Source: Plantago ovata
Lineage: Eukaryota; Streptophyta; Magnoliopsida; Lamiales; Plantaginaceae
Direction: 5' to 3'
Assembly: GCA_028274465.1 (NCBI GenBank)
Contig: CM051458.1
Span: 105,788,855-105,852,854, forward strand
DNA length: 64,000 bases
The notes under the pieces are model-generated. The model was given only the letters and a program-made list of their open reading frames with translations, was not told where the DNA came from and did no database searches. The stretch's first letter is position 1. Each line of letters opens with the position of its first letter. Of this stretch, positions 50,846-64,000 are shown one piece after another. The position numbers and the translations under genes are program-made.

Positions 50846-53800
50846 CTAAGGTCCATCTTCTTCAGCTGGGCAAATTGTAGCCGTGTCACATAAATGTAAA
50901 AAACAACCTATATTGAGCTTTTTTATAAAAGCATATGGAAATAGAGATGGAAGACTTACTGCTCAAAATGAACCCTTGAAGCAAACTCTGAGCTCGCTCA
51001 GCTTGTTCTGGAGTACCTGATATCTGTATGATTTTCTCTGTCGAATCTGGCCTGTCATCTATCAACTTCACACTTGCTCCCGATAACTGTTTACAAAGAT
51101 TATTTATTAGATAGCTGTATATCTTATGTGTGGAAAATAATGCAGTGATTTGCAGATTGTGGGTAATAAAGGATTCCCTAGGAATTGGAAAATTACGTCT
51201 ACACTTGTAAGAAAGGTTATAAACAGTAACGGGTACAAGTAACCTAATTCAAAAATCAAAGAGAGTACGTATTTTCCTCGCTTTAGAAAAGAATCAATAA
51301 AAATGCCAACTTTGGGGAGACTGTAGTATAATAAGAAAGCAAAAGCACATACATCACTTATCAATGCAAGCTTTCTTGATTTTGTGGCCAGTTGAGTTGC
51401 CGCATGAGGTGGTATAACAACTTCCAGCGTGCTTCTAGTTACGAGTGTCATAGCCATTCTGTTGATACAAATTGATAGCAGAGAATAAGAGCTATGGTTC
51501 TTCACATTGGCAATCAAATGGCTGAGAGTAAGACAAAACAAATCAGGATACACATACTTGTTCAATCCACTGGGCTGCGGCTCTTCTCGTCGCTCAGTCT
51601 CATTTTGTTTCACAGTTTCAACAACAGGTACCACCGGGTCCTGCAGATTTAAGTTAGATCAGTAGGAGGTCCGAGAGGAAACAGAAGTATAGAGAAAAAA
51701 AGACTAACAGCTGCATTACGGAAGGCCTGTTACATTCAAGGTAGAACACTAACAACATCTGGATCATATGAACTTATACGGTCATACTCGCTGCTCTGGG
51801 AAGAGTTCGCTTGAAATTTGTGGAAATAGTAGAATTGACAGAGTAAAGAGCATCTTCACATTAGAATTGTCGCCTAGTTTTTCATGTGAATGAAATTACT
51901 TTTTTTTCCTTTGATTGAAATAAAGTGTGCTCTTTCGTAAATGTTACTAAGCAGACTGATTTAGATTATCAGCTCTTATAATAATATTTATATATCTCTA
52001 CTGCATCAAATTGCAGTGTCATCTAAAGCATGTACTGAAACAGGGATAAAAGTAACGTTTCTGCAATTCGACTGACCTTCCCTTTTGGTGTTACCTCTGC
52101 TGCCAAAGTTTCCTGGTGAGCTGATACAGCAAGACCATTTCCAGCCTTTGATTCCACAGGAGTCACGTTGTCCGGAACTGGCTCTTTCAACTTGGTACTA
52201 ATAGCTGGGTTAGGAGCAGAGACATTTGGTCCGGGTGCCTCCTTATCCAGAAATTCTCTATAGATGTAACTTCGAACCCTCGATGTCACCTCCAACAAGG
52301 CCTCTCGGGAAGCTTTGATTTCCCCAACAATCTATATGCACGAGAAGAAAGTGCTAATATTAATAAATTTTTGGTCATACAGATTTCAAGCAACAGAAAT
52401 TTAAAATGAAAAAAAAAAAAAAAGGACAGCACCATGTAATCCTATCAGACACCAAGATAATGCTGCTTGCATAGAAACCACAAACTTGATAATCATGTAC
52501 AAGAACCAGATCTTTTTGAGTAATAATTGTATCATTCACTTGCAAATTGGAGAATTGAGGCAGCCAGTTTTAACAGCATGCATAGATGGTTTAGCATATA
52601 TGAAAAGTCATATGGAAAACATTCAAAACTAACATTCAAGCATGTCTCAAACAATCGCGAATAATGCTAAGACCTACTCAAGTGTGCAAAATAACAAACC
52701 TGAAGAATCTCATCCTGCCCTGCTATACCCTCCGGAAGTTCTTCTCTTGACAAGAGAACTATCTTCACAGCACCTACTTTTCCCAGCTCGAGTAAGCCAT
52801 CTTTTAAGCCCAAGCATCCAATCTCATCTGATTGTAAGAGGAGCCTAGTCGTAATGATATTTTCTTTATCAGGTATAAGATCTGCAATGCGGGTTTGAAT
52901 ATGCAACAAGGCTTCTTGAGCAGGAAACAATTCATCCTCCGGACCCTAAAAGCCAAAGAAATCAATCAGCTTACAGTTTCTACAAGACACAAAAGCTTAA
53001 CGTAATAGAAGTACTGATTGCTTATACAACAAATTGGAAAGTCATGAAGATACTGGTACAGAATGAGAGCTGTCAAGTAAGTCATACAGCGTATAAACTA
53101 CTAATGGAAGATATACCTCATCGGACGATACAATTATGATATGCTCATCTGAGCCGGCAACTTTCTCAGTGACATCAACATTGACACCTATTTCATTTTG
53201 AAGTAAATCTACAATGCCATCGGTCTCTCCAACAACACTGTCAAGTTTCCCAACAGGGCAAAGAATGCGAAACACAAGGTCCTCCCAAGAGAACGATTGA
53301 GCATTGTCCGATACAGGGGCAGGACCATGTTCACCTACATATCCCAATGCACGTGAGGGTCGGTTATTGATCCTCGGACCACCAGCAGAATACCTTGATC
53401 CATAATTAGGCCTATCTAAAGATGGTCTTCTTGCTGGATTGTTTCCATGGAAATCATCATCGGGGAAGAAACGGTCCGGTGAATGTAGTCGGTTGTGGAA
53501 ATTGGTTCTATCACGATGTTGGCTCTCCCTCAAGCGTGAAGAAATAATCGATACAGCATTTTTCACTGCATTCATATCACCAACAATCTGCAGCACATAA
53601 AGACAAGTATAACTATTAACGTGATAGTCATTCCTCACCGGGCTGTATCTAGAACGTGCATTACACATACTGGCCAAACCACAAAAGGAATCAAGTACAT
53701 GACAGTAGATGCTCGATGTGAAGTCATCAACATAGCAAAAACGGACAAATCTTTCAAGAACTTCTATGCAAATAAATTCTATTGTGCGGTAAAGGAAAAT

Positions 53801-55055
53801 AATAATGGTTAGGCCCCTTCGACTACTCAATCAGTAACAAAAGCAATCAAAAGCAGATAAATCCTTACAAGCCTCGGATAAGGCCACAATGCCAGTCCAC
53901 GTGCACCTTACACTTTCATGGAATCACCCTCCCTACACAGAAAAAGAATGTGGAGACAAATATGCAAATCCTATTGGCATGTCAAGAGCTACTACAGCTT
54001 AAGGGTTCTCATAAGTGGACATTCACACCAATTCATTTTGTTGTGTATGTAGATATAAAGTCCAACTCTCCTCTATGTCCTTCAAACTACATTCAAGAAC
54101 GAATGAAGTCCCAGATAATCATAGAGGCCACAATGTCATCACATAATCACAAACATCAAACATATTGCAGGAAGTTAGGTCCTTGCACTATCATCACCAA
54201 GTAACAACAGCTCAGGAATCATAAGTTCATTTAGGGAAAGTCCAATCAAAGTCCAATTAAATACTCAAAGCTCCAAAGGGAAAGTATTAGTAGTACAATG
54301 GATAACAACAACCTGAACAATCTCCTCTGACATTGCAATGCATCGCGGCAAGGTATGATCTCTTGGTAAAATCCTAATATGTGTCTTAGTCTCCATCCTC
54401 ATTTGCTCAATAATCTTCCCTCCTTTCCCAAGCAAACTCCCAACGTGCATCCGCGAAACCACCAGCCTAGTAACAACCTTATTCCCATTCCCCCCACCGC
54501 CCCTGTAATCGTCGTACTCCTCCTCAACCATAGGCCCCCCAACCCTCCCCCAACCATCTCAGTCTCCAGTATCCTCTCATGTATCAAAAACAACGCCTCC
54601 TGAGCAGGCGAAAACGAAGGTATCCTACCATCAGGATCTCTCCTCCTCGTATCCGAAATCTCAATAATCCTCTCTTCATCCCCTGGAATCACCTCGTGCA
54701 CATTGATCCACGCTCCGGTATGCTGCCTAATAGCCTTAATAATGCTTCCAGACTTGCCAATCACTCCCCCAGCCTTCACATCATGACACAGAATCCGGTA
54801 ACTTGTAGTCACCATCAGTGAATTGTCCATTTTCCTCCCGCCGCCGCCGCCGCCGTCATTTACGGCGGAGGATGAGCGGCGGTGGTAGCTAGGAGCATAT
54901 CGGTGTCCTCCTCCTCCTCCACCTCCTCCGCCTCCAGCACCGCCGCCGCCACCGTACGAGTTGCTGCCACCATACCGCGGCTTGTTCCGCGAGTGTAGGG
55001 TTTCAGATTCATAGTCCTGGTCATAGTAGTACCGCTTAGATCTCGATCGCTCCAT
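50846..55055 (-). CDS. RCF3: RCF3/HOS5/SHI1-like KH-domain RNA-binding protein
   Basis: Eight exons on the minus strand: 54313-55055, 53117-53587, 52700-52945, 52077-52331, 51558-51640, 51353-51458, 50960-51086 and 50846-50865. The protein starts MERSRSKR, has a Gly-rich N terminus and five KH domains. KH1 has VIGKSGSIIKAIRQ, KH2 has LLGKGGKIIEQMRMETKTHI, KH3 runs from LVFRILCPVGK, KH4 from ITTRLLL and KH5 from STLEVVIPP to GTPEQAERAQSLLQGFIL. It ends TEEDGP, nearly as in Arabidopsis RCF3, a nuclear KH protein acting with the CTD phosphatase CPL1/FRY2 in stress-responsive gene expression and pri-miRNA processing. Coding length is 2,051 bases, one short of 684 codons. The deficit is in the G6 run at 54535-54540, between KH1 and KH2, where the frame changes from ERILETEMVGG to PMVEEEYDDYRGG. 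Everything else is intact, so a sequencing error in a homopolymer is as likely as a real mutation. Confidence 0.9.
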
Positions 55056-58000
55056 GAGTGATTGATTCGTCTTGTAGTCCGAAATGAAATGTTCAAAAAA
55101 TTCCAGATCCAGCGCTGATTCAGTAGCACATTTGTAGGGTTTCGATTCGGAATCTCTCTCTCTGTGCTAGGGTTTTGGTTACAGAGCAGAACAATCGGAA
55201 GAGTGGCTGGCTAGTACACGCACACCTGAAGCTGATGCTGCTGCTGATGCTGAGATTCGGCACAAGGAAACTTAGCTTGCGATTCGGAATATTTTGTGAT
55301 CTACGTATCTATCTACTCTCTCTCTCTCTGTACCTTTGGGAACTAGTTTTTGCTTGTTTTCTGCTTTGCTTTTTCACATTTTAGGCGAAATTTAATCGCT
55401 CAGTGTGTGATGTGTAATGACTAATGATGATAAGAATATAATAAAGTAATAATAATAATATAATAATAAAAATAATAAAGTATTTCCTTTTTTTTATTCA
55501 TCATCAAGTACACATTAATATACAACTACTGTTTACTGTTGAGCTTGTGAGTTTAAATCAATCAAGTAGTAGGATTAGGTGGGGTGCTTTTATGGATACC
55601 ACGTAGTGATGAATTTTGTACGTGGGAGAATCGCAGTAACCGGAGAAGCAATTCATTTCTGATTGAATATAATTCAAATTGAATTTGTATTTTATACTCC
55701 TAATCCGAATAATAAGTTCAATAATACTCGTATAGTTCGATCTTTTACCTTATAAATTTAATGTAGTCGTTACTACTAAATCAAACACCACAACTATTAT
55801 ACAAATCTTTAAACTCCATTTCAAAATCAAACGTAAACAATTTAAAAAAACAATTGTTGATGTGTCTGGTTTCATGTAAGTAGTGGTGTGGATAGCATTT
55901 TAGTTGGGGTCTCTTCTGGCTTCTTGTATCATGCTATGAGTGTGTGTTTCCTCGTCTTATTTCTGGTGGTTTTTGGATCATGAGTCCAGAGATTTGTCCA
56001 CACCTTAGTTTCTGCTTTTAAGCATTCTCTTTGGTTCCGGAATACTTCTCTCCTGGATGTGCCCGACCATTGTTTAGTGTCCTTATGAGTAGTGGTGGGG
56101 GTAGCATACTTGTCTGGTTGCTCGTGGCCTCGGTCATCATATTGATTTCCTTGATCATTGCTTATGGGAGCCAAGTAAGGTTGTTTTCTTTTTCAGGTGA
56201 TGGCGATGGAAAACTCTTGGGGTGTCCTCTTTTTATTTGGGTTTGACTCCTTCGTGCTTAGGTGGGAATTTTTTTTTTTTTTTACTTGGAAACTATCCCG
56301 GACACGTCATTAAATTTCTTGCCACTTGTCTGAAAATGGCATAGCTAGGGTGTAGGAGGATGGTCAGGGGTAGTATATATTGAGGAATTGACGGTTTATA
56401 CTTGAGATTTAGTTCGAGGAGGCACTTGCTCCTTGGTGAGTTTTCTTTCGTGCTAGAGACTGTATGGAATGACGAAATGGTTGTCATGTTTGGATGATTT
56501 GTTGATTGAGTGGAGAGTCTTGTAATGTTTGTAATTTTTGTACTCATGACACTATTTTATAGCCCCTAGATTGATTACTTTGTTATCCTTTTGTATTAAC
56601 TTCTTTGCATTTTAATAGTCTAGTTTCACATTTTCGTTCATAATAGCATTTCCAAGTACTTGTGTGTATTGGCATTATTTGTTATGAATTATCTCATTCA
56701 TGTGTATAAGATTTATATTATGGAAATATGGAGCTTGAAGAACTTGGCAAAGGATTGCTTTGGAGCTTGCACTTCTCTAACCAAAAGAAGCAATCTATCC
56801 ATTGTAGCCATATCTGTCTCATACATTGTTGGATGGACATGTACTTAATACCCATGCATAGGTAACTCAAATAGCTTTCCAACGATGTGTCACACGCACC
56901 AATCGAATACCGAATGCACCCGCAACGCCTTGTCGAAGTTGAGCATAAGAGGCTGGGTGTATGCCCAACGAGTCTGCCAACTTCCCTTATGACTCTAAGA
57001 CATATCAAATGAGATCATTTACAATGACTCTAAGACATACGAGATGCATAATTAACACTTATGCAATAAAGTGTAGACAACTTCCCTTAATGATCTATAT
57101 CATAAGTTCTATGATTAGATCAGGTAGTGAGCTTACTAGCATACATGTTTACTCATGAGTGGTTTATTAATATCCTACCACCGATTCGTTTATCTTCTTG
57201 TTATTAATATGTTATATCATTTTACTTGTTGGAAGTTGATTGATTAGATACTGAGACCGAGCTTGATTTATAAGTCCTTAGAGAACGACACCCTGGCCAT
57301 CTTATCACTACACTATCGTATGTTTGTCATATTGCATGTAGTAGTAAATGGCTATGGCTATGGCTATAATATAAATATTAATTGATGCAAAATCCACTCA
57401 TCACCAATCGAATATAAAATTATATGAAAAATGAAAAAGAAAGCCTAAATTAAGAAATACGAAGTACTATCATGTTAAAATGTTAGAATACACAGACACT
57501 CCAAATGATCATCTGTATTTGTGTCGGACCAAAGGACGTGCGGATACACCTTGGACATGTGGGGAAACTTTAAAAAATGAAAATTTAAAAAATAATTGGG
57601 GACACGGAGGTAACTTTACAATATAATACATAAAATTTGGACTTGGTTTGTGCTTATGTATTACATAATTATCTATCTAACTATTATTTTTTTATTTCTA
57701 CCCTAGTAAATTGATACGCGGATATCCACGTGATAAAATGTAATCGAATTTCAAAAGTCGATATATTATAGATTAGTTCATGTGAACTTCCCTCTGTGAG
57801 AAACAAATAAATTCACTAAGCGGTAATTTAACAACATGACCGACTTATGTTAGACATTTAATATCTAATTTTGTACCTACCTATGTAAGTATGAAATTAA
57901 CGCAAGCAAAATCTCGACACGCATAATAACTTTTGTTCTTTGTGTCCGTAATTCCTTAATTTAGATAATTTGGAAAAAATTATTAGAAAATTATAATTAT

Positions 58001-58200
58001 GGACGATATTAAATCATAGCTCAACTCCTAAAACTGAAAGCAATCCCACCTAGAAATACCTCAGAAGGGTTTGTAGTACGTACTAGTAACAACTTTGAAG
58101 AAAGTCACGAATTTTCCAGAATAAGCGAATAATTCGTAGGGAATATTAAAAATACAATAATAATATATGATCAACGGCCACGATCAACCCAACTTATCAA
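55056..58200. other. intergenic region between the RCF3-like and BiP genes
   Basis: The two genes are divergent. 55056-55200 is probably the RCF3 5' UTR (pyrimidine-rich, CTCTCTCTCT near 55315 in the promoter). 55440-55480 is (AAT)n-rich. 55870-56300 contains weakly repeated words around TAGTGGTG(T/G)GG(A/G)TAGCAT (55880 and 56091), possibly a mobile-element remnant. No gene or tRNA was recognised in the remaining AT-rich sequence. Confidence 0.4.
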
Positions 58201-58209
58201 AGAAACCTC

Positions 58210-58225
58210 ATTGGTCCACGTCATC
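58210..58225 (+). promoter_or_regulatory. plant unfolded-protein-response element (P-UPRE / ERSE-II)
   Basis: ATTGGTCCACGTCATC matches in full the plant UPR element described in Arabidopsis BiP promoters and includes the ERSE-II core ATTGG-N-CCACG. It lies 276-291 bases upstream of the ATG. bZIP60 and bZIP28 with NF-Y bind such sites during ER stress. Confidence 0.92.
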
Positions 58226-58302
58226 CTAAATGACCTGTTTAAACGTATAGCTTGCCAAGGTAAAACAAATGCCAACGTGCACTTTATACGGCTCGATATA
58301 CG

Positions 58303-58313
58303 ATTGGTCCACG
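58303..58313 (+). promoter_or_regulatory. second ERSE-II element
   Basis: ATTGGTCCACG, a perfect ERSE-II, lies 93 bases after the first and about 40 bases before the TATA box. Paired elements of this kind are typical of strongly ER-stress-inducible BiP genes. Confidence 0.9.
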
Positions 58314-58351
58314 TAAGCATCTATGACTTGTTTAATCATAGACCGGCCCAG

Positions 58352-58359
58352 TATATATT
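58352..58359 (+). promoter_or_regulatory. TATA box of the BiP gene
   Basis: TATATATT follows a GC-rich GACCGGCCCAG and precedes the ATG by about 140 bases, leaving room for a 5' UTR of about 110 bases. Confidence 0.7.
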
Positions 58360-58500
58360 TGCTCGCCTCTTCAAACATTTTCTCATCATCAGTTGACAAC
58401 AGAAACAATCTAGAATTCTCTCCAGACTACGAAAACAAAAGAGAAAAAAAGAGTGAAGGGAAAATTGGTGTCCATTGTTGAGTAATTGGTGTTCATTGCA

Positions 58501-61937
<3,437 letters not shown>

Positions 61938-63300
61938 AAGAATGTTAAATTTAGATCATGTCCTTCACTGATGAGTGGTGTTAGTAATAGGAAAATAAGT
62001 AACATTGAATGACTTTTCTTTACTTCTCTTTTGTAAGTTTTGAGCTGATGAGTAAAGTTACTTAACTGGTTGGGATTTCCATTCCCCTTGTGTGTTGTGT
62101 CTGCAAATTTTCGAAATCGAATGGAGAAGCATTTGCTGTTAAACCCTGCAACTCAAACAAGTTTGTAAACATCTCACTCTGAACAAAGAAGAATAGAAGA
62201 TTGCAAATGGTAACAGCCATAGAATCATTACTGACCTGTTCTTGAACGCCTTGTTTCGATAAATGGAAACAAACCATCGAATGAGACATAATCCCCCAGA
62301 ATTAACATTACTTTGCCCAAATGAGCATCACAGCAGCTTAGACAAACATCAAAACATGAGAATGCTCAACAACTGAACTAGCTGCTATGCTTCTGGAATA
62401 CTCATTTGAGCAAGAAACATTAAATGGAGGACAGTTCTCTTAAACAGCAGTTCTCTATGCAACCATGTAAGATTCATGTACACTGATGATGATGAGAAAA
62501 CAGTTCAGAAAACAACTTTTTATAGTATATGGTAGGCATGCCCAGGTGCCAACAACCTTTCTTTTACAACAGCCTCAAGTGAAAAGGATGGCTTACATAG
62601 TTACATGCATATATAGATGCTCATGTGAGAAGTGGAAAGTCGGCTCCGTCTTCCAATCTCCCAAAGTCTTTTGAAAGTTGAGTTTGTGATAAAGGCAGTT
62701 CAAGTACATGAGATAGAAGGCCAGCTACTCTATATCACTGAATTTCAACACCAGAAAAAAATCTACCTAAAGGACATATTTAGGCCTACCTAACAAAGGA
62801 AGTAAAACAACAGCGTTGTTTTTACAGGTTAGATATAAAGTAAATGGAGAAATTCGCATGCTGTTCGCCCGTATTGAATGTTACACGTGTCAGAAATTCA
62901 CATCGGGGATATACGTACCTAGGACAAGCAGTTGTATCATGTATGATCCCAACAATTATTGGATCAACGTGGTGAGGAATTTGAGTTTCACAAAACAACG
63001 TCTCGAGTTTGAGTCTTTGTGAGAGCGTGTTGGACGTGGCAAGTTTCTAGTCTTGTGAACCAAAATAAAACATCTTTTCTTTTTGTGGCCTTCCAATGTC
63101 CAAATGTGCTGAAAAGAAATTAGGTAACTTGAGTGGTTCATGAGATGAGGCTAGCTAGCTAGCAGCTTGCAGTGACTAGAAACACTAGATAGAAATGCCA
63201 CCTAAAAGATACTTATAACTTGTCTCTTACCTAACATGGAGGAGCAATAATGAGTGGAACACTAGTGTAAACAATAAAACATTGACAGACCAAAAAAAAA
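61938..63300. other. BiP 3' UTR and downstream intergenic DNA
   Basis: The first 120 bases are probably the 3' UTR (TTTCTTTACTTCTCTTTTG). Beyond that no gene is recognised; short frames on either strand lack family features. Confidence 0.4.
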
Positions 63301-63305
63301 AAAAA

Positions 63306-63341
63306 GGCACCCAACGAATCAAACCCTGGTCAGCACCGTAC
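63306..63341 (-). pseudogene. partial tRNA-Gly duplicate
   Basis: GCACCCAACGAATCAAACCC followed by TGGTCAGCACCGTA resembles the T-arm, variable region and anticodon 3' stem of the adjacent tRNA-Gly gene in the same orientation, with several mismatches. The 5' half is missing. Confidence 0.65.
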
Positions 63342-63360
63342 AATACAGGCCAAAAATGGT

Positions 63361-63431
63361 TGCGCATCCAGGGAATCGAACCCTGGTCAGTACCGTGGGA
63401 GGGTACTATGATACCACTACACCAGATGCGC
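63361..63431 (-). tRNA. tRNA-Gly (anticodon CCC)
   Basis: The complement folds into a complete 71-nt cloverleaf. The acceptor stem pairs GCGCATC with GATGCGC, followed by an A discriminator. The D arm contains TAGTGGTAT, which also forms the A box. The anticodon stem pairs GTACC with GGTAC around the loop CTCCCAC, so the anticodon is CCC. The T arm pairs CAGGG with CCCTG around TTCGATT, giving a good B box (GGTTCGATTCC). No intron. A run of five T follows downstream on this strand (complement of CAAAAATGG at 63351), a suitable Pol III stop. Confidence 0.97.
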
Positions 63432-63496
63432 TTGTTGTTCCATAAAACAGACAGATATATATCTGATAGCAAAATTTCAGTAAGTACCAGTAGATT

Positions 63497-63521
63497 TATT
63501 TATTTATTTATTTATTTTTTT
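63497..63521. repeat. (TTTA)n microsatellite
   Basis: Six tandem TTTA units followed by a T run. No gene in the remaining 63522-64000. Confidence 0.9.
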
Positions 63522-64000
63522 GAAAAATCTGATTGAAAAAGTACCCTTTTACAGTTTTACTAGTGGAAGATGATAATCCAATCCAGGATCTATTTTTTTT
63601 TTAATTTTAAAAAAAAAAAGGAAAAGGAAGACAAAAGCTATAAGAATGACATAATGAACTTCACTTTTTGCTGAAATTCAATTCCTCAAGAAGTGTCTAT
63701 TCAATGTAAGCTTCCTAAAGTGAACTATCACAATATTCACTGTAAAAATCGATATGATTCATTATTAGACAAGAAGATGGGGCCAGAGCATAGAAACAGG
63801 ATGGGTTCAGCAACTGAATTGCTGCAATGCTAAAGAAGAATGACAGACAAGTAAAATTCTGATCAATATACATATATATAGTGAAGCATTCAACAAACAT
63901 GACTCATTTGCTTAACTACAATACCGCGACAATGTGGCTATAAGAAAGAAAACGATAAACAGCAAGACCGAAGAAGAAAGATGTGGAATTAACAACATGA

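Noticed and set aside
54579..54821. Plus-strand ORFs over the RCF3 first exon
   Set aside because: Antisense shadows of the KH1/KH2 coding exon.

Overview
The window is nuclear DNA of a flowering plant, almost certainly a dicot. Genes have many GT-AG introns in AT-rich flanks, the recognisable proteins are plant families (QWRF-motif, RCF3-type KH, BiP ending in HDEL, plant-type F-box), and the mobile DNA is typical of plants (Stowaway and Harbinger-type MITEs, CACTA, hAT, Ty1/copia, plant L1-like LINE). I cannot name the species.

Three genes look functional: a plastid-type TPR protein (9.8-14.4 kb, +, nine exons, all splice phases consistent); an RCF3/HOS5-like five-KH protein (50.8-55.1 kb, -, one apparent missing G in a G run); and an ER luminal BiP/HSP70 (58.5-61.9 kb, +) with two unfolded-protein-response elements and a TATA box upstream. 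A tRNA-Gly(CCC) gene lies at 63.4 kb (-).

Most of the rest is gene debris and mobile DNA. Two stomatin-like (SPFH) genes mark the window: one at 1.6-5.0 kb (+) with an in-frame CGA-to-TGA stop, and one at 44.7-49.0 kb (-) with a 4-bp frameshift. The second carries an inverted copy of its own promoter, exon 1 and part of exon 2 inside its fifth intron, so its pre-mRNA could fold into a hairpin with arms of about 726 bp. From 41 kb down to 23 kb a series of host-gene pieces all lie on the minus strand: QWRF exon 1, ten PRP40 FF-domain exons, an acidic unknown, OEP80, ABCG/PDR, succinyl-CoA ligase beta, and a second OEP80 piece. A 4,941-bp CACTA element with a perfect 3-bp target duplication sits in an intron of the ligase fragment and itself carries pieces of a PhzF-like gene and a kinase. 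A Stowaway MITE is nested inside the CACTA element.

Other landmarks are a 5'-truncated LINE with one nonsense codon (7.1-9.4 kb); a ~370-bp direct repeat flanking a V-ATPase-H-derived chimera, where one copy is empty and the other holds a MITE within a MITE (14.5-19.8 kb); a hAT-type element with an 8-bp target duplication in a TPR intron; a satellite-like array with a period near 610-640 bp (31.2-33.5 kb); and a scrambled copia remnant (49.1-50.0 kb).
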